Source: Fredinandcohnia onubensis
GTDB lineage: Bacteria; Bacillota; Bacilli; Bacillales; Bacillaceae_L
Assembly: GCF_002734215.1 (NCBI RefSeq)
Contig: NZ_NSEB01000007.1
Span: 198,057-262,056 of the forward strand
Direction: 5' to 3'
Length of the DNA stretch: 64,000 nucleotides
The position numbers and the translations under genes were made by a program. The notes beneath the pieces were generated by a model. It was not told the origin of the DNA and ran no database searches. It saw only the letters and a program-made list of their open reading frames with translations. Below are positions 44,178 through 52,783 of the stretch, piece by piece; the first letter of the stretch is position 1; every line of letters begins with the position of its first letter.

Positions 44178-44653
44178 AATTCAACAATTCCTCCTTTTTT
44201 AGAAGAATCAAACATATTAAGTATGATGAAATAGATGGAAAAGATCGAACTAATCGGTATCATGATATAAAATAGGCCCATAGGTATCGTCAATGTGGAA
44301 GATGTCGAGCCCCATGCTAATATAGAAAGTCGGAATCCATAGACCATCAATACACCGAAAAAGAGGATCATAGTGGAGTGAATAAATATACCAACCTTCT
44401 TGCTAATAATTTTTGGCATCATATCAACTAAGAAGTCGACAGATAAATGTATCTTTTCATACATGGCTAAGCTACATCCTAAAAATGTTAGCCAAATAAC
44501 CATCAGTCTTGCCAATTCTTCTGTTCCAGGTAATGAAATTCCAACATATCTTGAGATAACCTGGATAAAAACAATAGCTGTTAAGCCCGTAATCATAATC
44601 ATACAAAGCGTAGACAACAACTTAACAAGTATATTGGTTAATTTAGTAATCAT
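44174..44653 (-). CDS. TRAP transporter small permease subunit (DctQ)
   Basis: This 159-residue protein has four helices and the DctQ signature around GISLPGTEELARLMVIWLTFLGCSLAM (near residue 38). It bridges the receptor and the DctM channel. AAAGGAG precedes the ATG. It lies between dctP (gap 90 bp) and dctM (overlap 4 bp). Confidence 0.92.
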   Translation of the reverse strand: MITKLTNILVKLLSTLCMIMITGLTAIVFIQVISRYVGISLPGTEELARLMVIWLTFLGCSLAMYEKIHLSVDFLVDMMPKIISKKVGIFIHSTMILFFGVLMVYGFRLSILAWGSTSSTLTIPMGLFYIMIPISSIFSIYFIILNMFDSSKKGGIVEL

Positions 44654-44743
44654 AGAATGGCTCCTTTAGTTAATACTTTTTCCTATGGAAAATAATTCTC
44701 CCTGTTCAGATCTTTATGACCCAAACAGAGAGAAGGTTAATCC

Positions 44744-45766
44744 TTAATATCCAGAAGCTGCTCTGTAAATGTCCATTAACTCAGTACCAAATACTTCTTT
44801 TTCCCATTTGTCATAGACTGGTAGCATCGCTTCACGGAATGCTTTCTTATCAACATTATCATTGACCTTCATTCCACGTTCTTTGAGTGTGTCAATGTAT
44901 TCTTGTTCTTTAGAATCATTTACAGTTCGAACTTCCTTAGAAATTCTATCTGCTTCTGCTAGAATAATTTCTTGATCTTCTGCTGAGATTTTTTCCCAAA
45001 CATCAGTATCAACAACCATCATTACTGTATTGTAGAAGTGACCAGAAAGTGATAGATATTCTTGAACTTCGTCAAACTTAGCAGCTACGATATTAGAAAG
45101 TGGGTTTTCTTGTGCATCAACTGTACCTTGCTGCAATGCACCATATAGTTCGCTGAATGCCATAACAGTCGGAAGTGCCCCAACTTCTTCAAAAGTGTCT
45201 ACACGAAGTTCTGTTTCAGCCACACGAATTGACATACCTTTCATGTCTTCTGGATTAACAATTGGCTTCTGGTTATTTGTGATGTGTCTAAAGCCCCACT
45301 CAAGATAACCAATTTTTGTCATACCTTCTTCTTTCATCACATTTCCTAGGTATTCTCCAAATTCACCATCATATGCAGCACGCGCATGTTCAGCATCTGC
45401 CCACATGTATGGTAAATCCTCAATCGCCATTGTCTTATTTAGGTTTTGCATAGAACCAATCATGATTGCACCTGATCCCATGGTTCCTAATTTTATTTGC
45501 TCTAACATTTCTACTTCGGAACCTAACTGGCTGTTCGGGAAAACTTTAAACGCGACTCGTCCCTCTGTTTGTTCCTCGACATTCTCAGCCATTTCTTTAA
45601 TTAATTCAGCAGCAGGAGTACCTTCAGACAATGCATGTCCAAGTTGTATTGTCGTAGGTTCAGCACCACCACCTTCACCATTCGATTTTTCAGCATTACT
45701 GCTACAGCCAACAAGAATAAAAGCAAATAATACCGATAAGCATAAAAATGATATAATTTTGTTCAC
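44744..45766 (-). CDS. TRAP transporter substrate-binding lipoprotein (DctP)
   Basis: This 340-residue lipoprotein has signal peptide NKIISFLCLSVLFAFILVG and lipobox LVGCSS (Cys21), then a DctP fold with the conserved Arg region (ISIRVAETEL, near residue 168) that grips a carboxylate and the following SELYGALQQGTVDAQENPLSNI segment. It therefore binds an organic acid or amino-acid-like carboxylate. GTG start with AGGAGG 7 nt upstream. It is the first gene of dctPQM-cupin-aminotransferase-gntR-rocB. Confidence 0.93.
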   Translation of the reverse strand: MNKIISFLCLSVLFAFILVGCSSNAEKSNGEGGGAEPTTIQLGHALSEGTPAAELIKEMAENVEEQTEGRVAFKVFPNSQLGSEVEMLEQIKLGTMGSGAIMIGSMQNLNKTMAIEDLPYMWADAEHARAAYDGEFGEYLGNVMKEEGMTKIGYLEWGFRHITNNQKPIVNPEDMKGMSIRVAETELRVDTFEEVGALPTVMAFSELYGALQQGTVDAQENPLSNIVAAKFDEVQEYLSLSGHFYNTVMMVVDTDVWEKISAEDQEIILAEADRISKEVRTVNDSKEQEYIDTLKERGMKVNDNVDKKAFREAMLPVYDKWEKEVFGTELMDIYRAASGY

Positions 45767-46048
45767 TAATTTGACCTCCTTCTAATATTTTTTATATTTC
45801 ATAGTTTTCCAACACATCAATTTGCCTTTACATTGTTTAGATACCAATTAGACAATATTTCATTGCCATTACTGAATGTAACTGCTTTCATTCCGTGATG
45901 GTCAACTATAGAAAACAACAAGGATTACATTTTTTCTTATTATTCAAAATATTTTTAATGGAAAATTTTATAAAAAAAAAACAATGTGCCAAGGAACAAA
46001 CATGTGAAGCAAGTATTTATACAAAGTCTACTAAATTACCAATATCAA

Positions 46049-46080
46049 TATACGGTACACTGTATACAGTATACCGTATA
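46049..46080 (-). promoter_or_regulatory. 32-bp near-perfect palindrome, candidate GntR operator of the TRAP operon
   Basis: The sequence from TATACGG at 46049 to CCGTATA at 46080 has 15 of 16 pairs complementary about a centre between 46064 and 46065, with nested GTATAC cores. It lies 283 bp before dctP. On the minus strand TTGGTA and TATAAA, just downstream at about 46010-46040, could form a promoter. It matches the GTATAC core of the site at 40397. The rest of the 473-bp dctP-rocD gap shows no gene. Confidence 0.65.
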
Positions 46081-46239
46081 CACTAAGTGTTAAACTTAGT
46101 TATAAATATACGTTATATAAAAAATGACGTCAATACAATTATATAAACAATTAAAATATTCTATATTCTCCTAATATTCGCCCCAGTCCCCTAATTGGCA
46201 ACACGTTATCTTTATAAAAAAAAAGAATTCCCGTTTACA

Positions 46240-47442
46240 TTAAGCTAAAACTTTGCTAATTTTTTCAATTGCCCAATCTAATTCCTCTTTACTAATTACT
46301 AATGGAGGAGCAAAACGAATAACTGTTTCATGAGTTTCTTTACATAAAATGCCTTCTTCTTTTAATGCTTCGCAATATAAGCGTGCAGGCTCTGTAAGTT
46401 CTACACCGATAAACAAACCGCGACCGCGAACCTCTTTAATGATTGGGTTATTAATTTCATTTAACTTCCCCATGAAATACTTACCAAGTTCAAGAGAACG
46501 ATCTGCTAGTCTTTCGTCAATTAGTACATTCATAGAAGCAACTGATACAGCACATGCCATTGGGTTTCCACCGAATGTTGAACCGTGTGATCCAGGATTA
46601 AATACGCCAAGTATGTCTTTGCTAGCAACTACACAAGAAATCGGGAATACCCCGCCACCTAGTGCTTTTCCTAAGATAAACATATCAGGATTGACATCTT
46701 CCCAGTCACATGCAAACATTTTACCCGAGCGAGCTAATCCGGCTTGAATTTCGTCGGCAATAAAGAGAACATTGTTTTCTTTACATAATTCTGATGCATT
46801 CTTTAAGAATCCTTCAGGTGGAATCACAATTCCAGCTTCACCTTGGATAGGCTCAACTAGGAAAGCTGCTGTATTTTTCGTAATAGCATTTTTCAAAGCC
46901 TCTATGTCACCAAAAGGGATTAGTTTAATACCTGGTAGCATTGGACCAAATCCTCGTTGGTATTCTGCTTCAGAGGAAAGTGACACAGCCGTCATAGTTC
47001 GACCATGAAAATTACCCACACACGCAATAATCTCAGCCTGATTTTCAGCTACACCTTTTACATCATATGCCCAGCGACGTGCAGCTTTAATCGCCGTTTC
47101 AACAGCTTCAGCCCCTGTATTCATAGGTAGAGCCATTTCTTTCTTTGTTAAATTACAAATCATTTCATACCATGGGCCAAGCTGGTCATTATGAAATGCA
47201 CGAGAGGTTAATGTCACACGATCAGCCTGATCTTTTAACGCCTGAATGATTTTTGGGTGGCGGTGCCCCTGATTAACTGCAGAATAAGCACTTAACATAT
47301 CCATATATTTATTGCCTTCAGGATCTTCCACCCAAACTCCTTCAGCTTTTGAAATTACAACCGGAAGAGGGATATAATTGTGTGCACCAAATTTTTCAGA
47401 TTGCTCTATTAATGTTTGTGATTTTATTGTTTGAGTCATCAT
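46240..47442 (-). CDS. rocD: ornithine aminotransferase
   Basis: This 400-residue class III PLP enzyme has [55 protein letters not shown] and the PLP lysine in [15 protein letters not shown]. These match ornithine-delta-aminotransferase closely. It converts ornithine and 2-oxoglutarate to glutamate-5-semialdehyde and glutamate. GGGAGAG precedes the first ATG. It lies 60 bp downstream of rocA on the same strand, so it probably shares the SigL promoter. Confidence 0.95.
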   Translation of the reverse strand: MMTQTIKSQTLIEQSEKFGAHNYIPLPVVISKAEGVWVEDPEGNKYMDMLSAYSAVNQGHRHPKIIQALKDQADRVTLTSRAFHNDQLGPWYEMICNLTKKEMALPMNTGAEAVETAIKAARRWAYDVKGVAENQAEIIACVGNFHGRTMTAVSLSSEAEYQRGFGPMLPGIKLIPFGDIEALKNAITKNTAAFLVEPIQGEAGIVIPPEGFLKNASELCKENNVLFIADEIQAGLARSGKMFACDWEDVNPDMFILGKALGGGVFPISCVVASKDILGVFNPGSHGSTFGGNPMACAVSVASMNVLIDERLADRSLELGKYFMGKLNEINNPIIKEVRGRGLFIGVELTEPARLYCEALKEEGILCKETHETVIRFAPPLVISKEELDWAIEKISKVLA

Positions 47443-47502
47443 AATATTCTCTCCCTACGAGATCTTGAGTTTAATAGAAAGTATTTGGTTAAGTACGATT
47501 TC

Positions 47503-49050
47503 TTAGTACATTTCAGAGGTTGTTTTTGCTTGCATATGCAACTGAATGTAGTCAGGGCCTCCTGCTTTTGAGTCTGTTCCTGACATGTTGAATCCACCAA
47601 AAGGCTGGTAGCCAACAATTGCACCCGTACAACCACGGTTAAAGTAAAGGTTACCTACATGGAAATCTTCACGTGCTTTTTGGATGTTGACACGGTTGTT
47701 TGTAATCACCGCACCTGTTAAGCCGTATTCCGTGTCATTCGCAATTTCAATGGCATGATCGAAATCCTTTGCTTTTGTGAAGCCGACTACTGGTCCAAAG
47801 ATTTCTTCCTTCATGATACGTGCATCTGGGGTAAGGTCAGCGAATACCGTCGGCTTAATGAAGAATCCTTTGGAGCTGTCTCCTTCTCCACCTGTCATTA
47901 GCTTTCCTTCTTTTTTGCCAATTTCAATATAGCTCATGATTTTATCAAATGCATTTTGGTCAATCACTGTTGCCATGTAATTACGATAATCTGCTGGATC
48001 CCCTTGTGTTAATTCATTTGTTAACTCAATAACGCGGCTTAGCACTTCGTCATATACATCTTCGACAATAACTGCACGGGAACATGCTGAACATTTTTGT
48101 CCAGAGAAACCAAACGCTGAAGACACAATAGATTGAGCTGCTAATTCAAGATCGGCCTCTTTATCTATAACGATTGTGTCTTTACCGCCCATTTCAGCGA
48201 TTACACGTTTAATCCAGATTTGGCCGTCATTCAATTTAGATGCGCGTTCATTGATACGTAGTCCAACGTCACGAGAACCTGTGAATGAAATGAAACGAGT
48301 ATCTTTATGATCAACTAAATAATCCCCAACTTCAGAACCGTTTCCTGGAACAAAATTAAGAACACCTGCAGGAAGACCTGCTTCTTCCATCACTTCAACA
48401 AATTTCGCTGCCACAATAGGAGTTGTTGATGCTGGTTTTAATAGAACAGTATTGCCAGCAACAATTGCAGCTACAGTTGTTCCAGCCATGATGGCAAGCG
48501 GGAAGTTCCAAGGTGAAATGATAACACCAACACCTAATGGAATATAGTCATAACGATTAAATTCATTAGGACGGCTGTTTACTTTAACACCATCTTTGAT
48601 TCTTAGCATTTCCCTACCGTAAAATTCAAGAAAGTCAATAGCTTCAGCTGTATCAGCATCTGCTTCTCTCCATGGCTTTCCTGCTTCTTTCGTAAGTAAA
48701 GCAGAAAACTCATGTTTACGGCGGCGAATGATTGCAGCAGCTTTAAATAATACGTCCGCACGCGTTTCCGCTGATACCTTTTTCCATATTTTAAAAGCTT
48801 CTACAGCCGCTTGCATAGCCTTTTCAGCTAACTCACGGTTTGCTTTTGATACGCGTCCAACGACTTCTTCTTTATTAGCTGGATTAATTGATATAATTTT
48901 ATCGTCAGTAGAAATTCGCTCTCCCCCGATTAATAAATCATAATCTTGGCCTAAGTAACTTTCTACTGTTTGTAATCCCTTTTTGTATGCGTCTTGATTA
49001 GCCATGATTGAAAAATCTGTAAATGCTTCATGTTTATATGGTTGTACCAT
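47503..49050 (-). CDS. rocA: 1-pyrroline-5-carboxylate (glutamate semialdehyde) dehydrogenase
   Basis: This 515-residue aldehyde dehydrogenase has the oxyanion-hole region [14 protein letters not shown] (near residue 169), the NAD-binding SFTGSRDVG, catalytic Glu in VIAEMGGKD and catalytic Cys in [14 protein letters not shown] (near 320). The length and C-terminal [19 protein letters not shown] are those of RocA/PutC2. It oxidises glutamate-5-semialdehyde to glutamate, the step after RocD. The start is the ATG after GGGGGATG; the frame extends five codons upstream. A perfect SigL promoter precedes it. Confidence 0.96.
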   Translation of the reverse strand: MVQPYKHEAFTDFSIMANQDAYKKGLQTVESYLGQDYDLLIGGERISTDDKIISINPANKEEVVGRVSKANRELAEKAMQAAVEAFKIWKKVSAETRADVLFKAAAIIRRRKHEFSALLTKEAGKPWREADADTAEAIDFLEFYGREMLRIKDGVKVNSRPNEFNRYDYIPLGVGVIISPWNFPLAIMAGTTVAAIVAGNTVLLKPASTTPIVAAKFVEVMEEAGLPAGVLNFVPGNGSEVGDYLVDHKDTRFISFTGSRDVGLRINERASKLNDGQIWIKRVIAEMGGKDTIVIDKEADLELAAQSIVSSAFGFSGQKCSACSRAVIVEDVYDEVLSRVIELTNELTQGDPADYRNYMATVIDQNAFDKIMSYIEIGKKEGKLMTGGEGDSSKGFFIKPTVFADLTPDARIMKEEIFGPVVGFTKAKDFDHAIEIANDTEYGLTGAVITNNRVNIQKAREDFHVGNLYFNRGCTGAIVGYQPFGGFNMSGTDSKAGGPDYIQLHMQAKTTSEMY

Positions 49051-49091
49051 CTTTTCATCCCCCATTTGTTTTTTTGGTCAATATACACTAA

Positions 49092-49107
49092 TGCAAGAAG
49101 TGTGCCA
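49092..49107 (-). promoter_or_regulatory. SigL (sigma-54) -24/-12 promoter of rocA-rocD
   Basis: On the minus strand TGGCAC (49102-49107), five bases, then TTGCA (49092-49096) fits the sigma-54 consensus TGGCAC-N5-TTGCW exactly. It lies 42 bp before the rocA start. The B. subtilis roc operons are SigL-dependent and RocR-activated, so the match is expected for the gene. Confidence 0.9.
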
Positions 49108-49150
49108 ACTTCACAAACGCCAATAAGACAACGTTATTAAAATTTTTAGA

Positions 49151-49206
49151 GCAAATTTTTTTTGCTACGCTAATTTTTTTTGCTCCTAACAGCTAATTTT
49201 TTTTGC
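49151..49206. promoter_or_regulatory. three 15-bp repeats upstream of the SigL promoter, candidate activator (RocR) sites
   Basis: GCAAATTTTTTTTGC (49151), GCTAATTTTTTTTGC (49169) and GCTAATTTTTTTTGC (49192) sit 44-114 bp upstream of the -24 element. Sigma-54 promoters need an enhancer-bound activator, so these repeats are the natural candidates for RocR binding. The remaining upstream DNA to hemZ shows nothing else. Confidence 0.6.
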
Positions 49207-49370
49207 GTATTTACTTCGATTTACACAGATATTATAGCTGAGTTGATCTCGCAAACTTGACATGGAAAACAGCAATAAAACTCAGTGAATCCAAAACTCA
49301 ATAAAAAAATACCATTGAGAAGAGGTTTACACGTTACCCGAGGATCCATTTCAATTTGAACGAAAAAAAA

Positions 49371-49392
49371 GAGGCATAGTTTCCTATACCCC
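49371..49392 (-). terminator. terminator overlapping the hemZ stop codon
   Basis: On the minus strand GGGGTATAG-GAAA-CTATGCCTC forms a 9-bp stem (two wobbles) with a GAAA tetraloop, followed by eight T. The TAG stop of hemZ lies inside the left arm. Confidence 0.85.
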
Positions 49393-50898
49393 TTTTGCTA
49401 CTCCAAACAAATCGTTTAAAATATCGATTTTTTTGTTCGTGTATTCAATAAAATGATCATTGTAGGATTTCGGATCCTTCGGGTTTGCAAACTGAGTAAT
49501 CTTCCCAGTCACAGGATCAATAAATTTGCTGGCTGCTCCACAGCCTAGGCCAATGATTGTTTGCATTTCTTCCATAATCATAATATTGTAGATACTCTCC
49601 TGCCCTGGTAGTGAATAGCCAACATTCTCTAAGTTTCCAAGTATGTTCTTCATTCGATATAAATAATATGGGACATACCCGTGTTCTTTTGTCCAAGTTG
49701 AAGCATTATTCATCATCTCTGTAATTTCTTCACGGCCGGCAACCTTATATTTTTTCTTATTTCGTGTCATTTCAGATGCACGCTTAAAGGATAAAGTATG
49801 AACGGTTAACGACTCAGGCATAAGCTTTTCTGTTTCTGAAAGGGTATAATTGAACTCTTCTACCCCTTCACCCGGAAGGCCAATGATTAAGTCCATGTTA
49901 ATATTGTTCATCCCCATATTTCGTGCAAGATGAAATTTTTCAACGGTTTCTTCAACCGTGTGATGACGGCCAATCGCTTTTAGTGTTTCCTGTATATAGG
50001 ACTGCGGATTAATACTGATACGGTCAATATTCCACTTTTTTAGGACGTCAAGTTTTTCCGGAGTAATCGTGTCCGGCCTTCCCGCTTCAACTGTAATTTC
50101 ACGAATGTTTTTCACATCTGGGAAGGACTGGTACATTTCTTCATACAGCATGTCCATCTCTTCTGCCGTGATACTTGTTGGAGTTCCGCCACCATAATAT
50201 ACAGTTGTAATGTTAATATGATTTTCCTTTAACCAACGCCCCATCTCACGCATCTCATAATGAAGTCCACCAAGGAAGGAATTGACTGATCCTTGTCTTC
50301 CATTGATAGCATAGGCAGGGAATGTACAATAGGCACATTTTGTTGGGCAGAAAGGAATCCCAATATAAATACTTACTTCGTTTTGTAGTTGATATAAATC
50401 AGGAACCATTGTGAGTTGACGGTCGACAATTTGCCTCATTAGTTTAAGTTTTTCATCGGTAATTAAGTAATCTTCTTTTAACTTTTTGTGTGCTACCTCA
50501 TGAGGTTTTCCCTCTCGAATCTTTTTGTGTAACAGTTTTGTTGGGCGTACACCAGTAAGCATTCCCCATGGCTGAGTAATCCCTGTAAAGTCTTGCATGA
50601 CCATTACATACACATGTGAGACTGCATTTTTTATCTTTTTAAATAGTTCTTTGTTATTCTCAAATGGAGGAAATTCCTTACGATAGCTTCCCTTAAATTC
50701 GTTGCCGGATTTGATGTCAATCAGTATGGCATGTGTTGTTATGACAGGACTATTATATTCATATTGGAAGTCTACTAATAGCTCAGGATTTTCTAGCTCT
50801 GTGATTGAGAGTTCACTTTCTTCATAAAAAAGATTCGAGATGAGCTGTAAAGGTCGCATAAACCGGTCATCCTCGAGCCCTTTAAATAAAATTCGCAT
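49384..50898 (-). CDS. hemZ: oxygen-independent coproporphyrinogen III oxidase-like radical SAM protein HemZ
   Basis: This 504-residue radical SAM protein has the FeS motif CPTKCAYC in GIPFCPTKCAYCTFPAYA (near residue 165), YYGGGTPTSITAEE, EAGRPDTIT and a C-terminal HemN-like region with SLPGQESIYNIMIMEE and IGLGCGAASKF. It matches HemZ closely. HemZ is annotated as anaerobic coproporphyrinogen dehydrogenase-like, but activity is less certain than for HemN. The ATG of MRILFK is chosen after AAGGTG; a GTG four codons upstream is possible. A family-2 repeat begins 23 bp upstream. Confidence 0.93.
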   Translation of the reverse strand: MRILFKGLEDDRFMRPLQLISNLFYEESELSITELENPELLVDFQYEYNSPVITTHAILIDIKSGNEFKGSYRKEFPPFENNKELFKKIKNAVSHVYVMVMQDFTGITQPWGMLTGVRPTKLLHKKIREGKPHEVAHKKLKEDYLITDEKLKLMRQIVDRQLTMVPDLYQLQNEVSIYIGIPFCPTKCAYCTFPAYAINGRQGSVNSFLGGLHYEMREMGRWLKENHINITTVYYGGGTPTSITAEEMDMLYEEMYQSFPDVKNIREITVEAGRPDTITPEKLDVLKKWNIDRISINPQSYIQETLKAIGRHHTVEETVEKFHLARNMGMNNINMDLIIGLPGEGVEEFNYTLSETEKLMPESLTVHTLSFKRASEMTRNKKKYKVAGREEITEMMNNASTWTKEHGYVPYYLYRMKNILGNLENVGYSLPGQESIYNIMIMEEMQTIIGLGCGAASKFIDPVTGKITQFANPKDPKSYNDHFIEYTNKKIDILNDLFGVAKGV

Positions 50899-50920
50899 AA
50901 TTTGTATCACCTTTTCATTT

Positions 50921-51122
50921 TATCAAATACGTCTTGGCGTATTTGCGCCCGATTTTTTGGCCCACAGGAAGTGGGTCATAAAGACGTTGCCACAGGACGT
51001 GGCGTATTTTAGTCTTTAATCTTACTGCTCGAAAAATTTCCATTGAAAAATCGTGGCATCCGCCGGAGGCTCTTAATTTTATTCTGCAGAAGACGTTGAC
51101 TTATGCTGAATAAAATTAAGTT
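50921..51122 (+). repeat. dispersed structured repeat family 2, copy 3
   Basis: Hairpins: AAATACGTC/GGCGTATTT (50925-50944, with a G-T pair where copy 1 has G-C); long-range CGATTTTT (50950) with AAAAATCG (51046); AGGA-loop mini-hairpins at 50961-50975 and 50989-51003; and CTTAATTTTATTC (51072) with GAATAAAATTAAG (51108). Overall sequence is close to copy 1 behind serC. It fills most of the hemZ-yhaX gap and may place a structured leader or cruciform immediately upstream of hemZ. Confidence 0.9.
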
Positions 51123-51213
51123 AACTTACTCAAGTTTACAGAATGAAGGTTTTTTAATCAATATGAGAATTTTGGGTAGTTCTATGTATCTGTATTTCTC
51201 CCCATTAAAAATA

Positions 51214-51232
51214 CCCCCACAAACCGTGGAGG
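51214..51232 (-). terminator. terminator of yhaX
   Basis: On the minus strand CCTCCAC-GGTTT-GTGGGGG (one wobble) is followed by TATTTTTAA. It lies 11 bp past the stop at 51244. Confidence 0.75.
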
Positions 51233-51243
51233 CAAGCCCAACT

Positions 51244-52107
51244 TTATTTTTCAATCTTAATTTGTTTTAAAAAGTCAATTCTTTGCTGCTTACGGAAATG
51301 CTCTTTAATCATATAGGAGACGCCATTCATATTATTGGACCGAGTCACCCAGTCAGCAGCAAATTTCACTTCCTTCGGTGCATTCCACATTGCAACCCCT
51401 AAGCCAGCAGATTCAATGATTTCAATATCATCTAGTGAATCACCAATAACAACTGTTTCATGCAAAGGAATATCTAAGTGATTAGCTAAAGTTTTTAATC
51501 CATTAAGTTTAGAAACACCAAAAGGAGTAATTTCTAGCTTATGCGGTTCTGTTAGATCCACTTGAATGTCATTGAAATGCTCATTCACTGTTTCTCTAAT
51601 TGTTTTCAGTTCATTTTCACTTTGTGCATAGACCTCAATTTTAGGTGGTGCAACAGGATTGTCTGTTAAATAATCCCCAAGCGAATCGACGAACTGCATT
51701 GGATAAAAGAGTGGATCACCAGAACCAAACATTGCTTTTGCAATTAAATTGCCAGGGAATCTCACGCGATTGCCAATTGAAAACTTTTCATGTTGGAGGC
51801 GAATGCTACACTTAAAGTTTTCTAATACCTGGACAATATTAAATGTTTTCTCCTCTGAAATACGTTTTACATAAATAGGTTCATCCAGGTTATCACTTAT
51901 GAATCCTCCATTATGCGTAATTAGCAATGAGTTCAGCTTTAGTGCTTTTGCGATTTTTTTCGTCGATGGGAAGTGACGTCTTGTTATGAGAGTCACATAA
52001 ACTTCCTTTGCTCGGACAAAATCGATGGCTTCCTTAGTTCCACTTTGAAGCCGACCGTTTGGACGTAGTAATGTGCCATCCACATTTATTGCTAGTAACC
52101 TATACAT
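51244..52107 (-). CDS. yhaX: HAD-superfamily (Cof-type) phosphatase YhaX
   Basis: This 287-residue HAD hydrolase has motif I AINVDGTLL (the first catalytic Asp appears as NVDGT, with Asn where most have Asp), motif II TLITRR, and motifs III/IV KLNGLKTL...VVIGDSLDDIEI. The first Asp being Asn8 is notable because the nucleophile is normally DxDGT. It has a C2-type cap. Its position between hemZ and yheA matches yhaX. The substrate is unknown, and the Asn substitution may mean weak or no phosphatase activity. Confidence 0.88.
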   Translation of the reverse strand: MYRLLAINVDGTLLRPNGRLQSGTKEAIDFVRAKEVYVTLITRRHFPSTKKIAKALKLNSLLITHNGGFISDNLDEPIYVKRISEEKTFNIVQVLENFKCSIRLQHEKFSIGNRVRFPGNLIAKAMFGSGDPLFYPMQFVDSLGDYLTDNPVAPPKIEVYAQSENELKTIRETVNEHFNDIQVDLTEPHKLEITPFGVSKLNGLKTLANHLDIPLHETVVIGDSLDDIEIIESAGLGVAMWNAPKEVKFAADWVTRSNNMNGVSYMIKEHFRKQQRIDFLKQIKIEK

Positions 52108-52248
52108 ATAGCAGGTCCTCCTTCTCAGTTGGGCGTCCCCTATACATATGGTTATGAAAAAATGAAACTGATTAGAACAAAAGACTATTATAGAAAAATA
52201 GCCGACAATTTGTGTTACTTAAAGTTTCATATATATGAGCAAAAAAAA

Positions 52249-52275
52249 GAACCCTCACCAAATTCGCGTGGGTTC
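52249..52275 (-). terminator. terminator of yheA
   Basis: GAACCCTCAC and GTGGGTTC pair with a bulge; on the minus strand it is followed by TTTTTTTTGC. It lies 10 bp past the yheA stop. Confidence 0.8.
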
Positions 52276-52285
52276 CTAAAAAGTC

Positions 52286-52642
52286 TTATTGTTGGTCCAT
52301 ACTTCCGTATAGTTCTTCAAGTGGTTTAAGCATGATTTGATTTAATTCGCCGATGACAACGCTCATTCGCTGCTCAGCTTCCATAAGTTTTGCAATTGTA
52401 TCATGTTGTTGAACAAGTGCAACTTGTCTTTGAGCCTGTTCTACTTCTTCTTGTGAAATATCTTCACCCATCATTTGTTTTTGTTGAAGGGATAATTGAA
52501 TGTTCCGGAAGCTTTCAAATAATTTCTTTGCACCTTCGTCATTATTCACTTGATCATATAATTGCTTTAGTTGTTTAAACTCATCACTCTCACGAATCGC
52601 CTTCTCAACACCATAAGCAACATCATATAAATTTACACCCAT
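52286..52642 (-). CDS. yheA: YlbF/YmcA-family protein YheA
   Basis: This 118-residue all-helical protein reads MGVNLYDVAYGVEKAIRESD and has EFKQLKQLYDQVNNDEGAKKLFESFRNIQ, the hallmark of the UPF0342 YheA/YmcA/YlbF group. YmcA and YlbF act with YaaT on RNase Y and phosphorelay control; YheA itself is not characterised. AAGGAGGTAGG precedes the ATG. Confidence 0.92.
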   Translation of the reverse strand: MGVNLYDVAYGVEKAIRESDEFKQLKQLYDQVNNDEGAKKLFESFRNIQLSLQQKQMMGEDISQEEVEQAQRQVALVQQHDTIAKLMEAEQRMSVVIGELNQIMLKPLEELYGSMDQQ

Positions 52643-52783
52643 TTTACCTACCTCCTTTATCCAGATTTATTACGAGCAAAATGGTTCTTTTCCACTATAA
52701 CAAACATTTCCATATAATTCACCCTCATCTAGAAATTAGGGAGATTATTTTAAGATATTCTATACAGGGCGTTTTGCTTATGT

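Noticed and set aside
45784-46048. Second SigL promoter upstream of dctP (TGGCAC on the minus strand)
   Set aside because: TGGCAC is present but the -12 GC is replaced by a T-tract, so the essential second element is missing.
52129-52329. 66-codon rightward frame overlapping the yheA terminator
   Set aside because: It runs through the yheA terminator and the 3' end of yheA on the opposite strand and has no ribosome-binding site.
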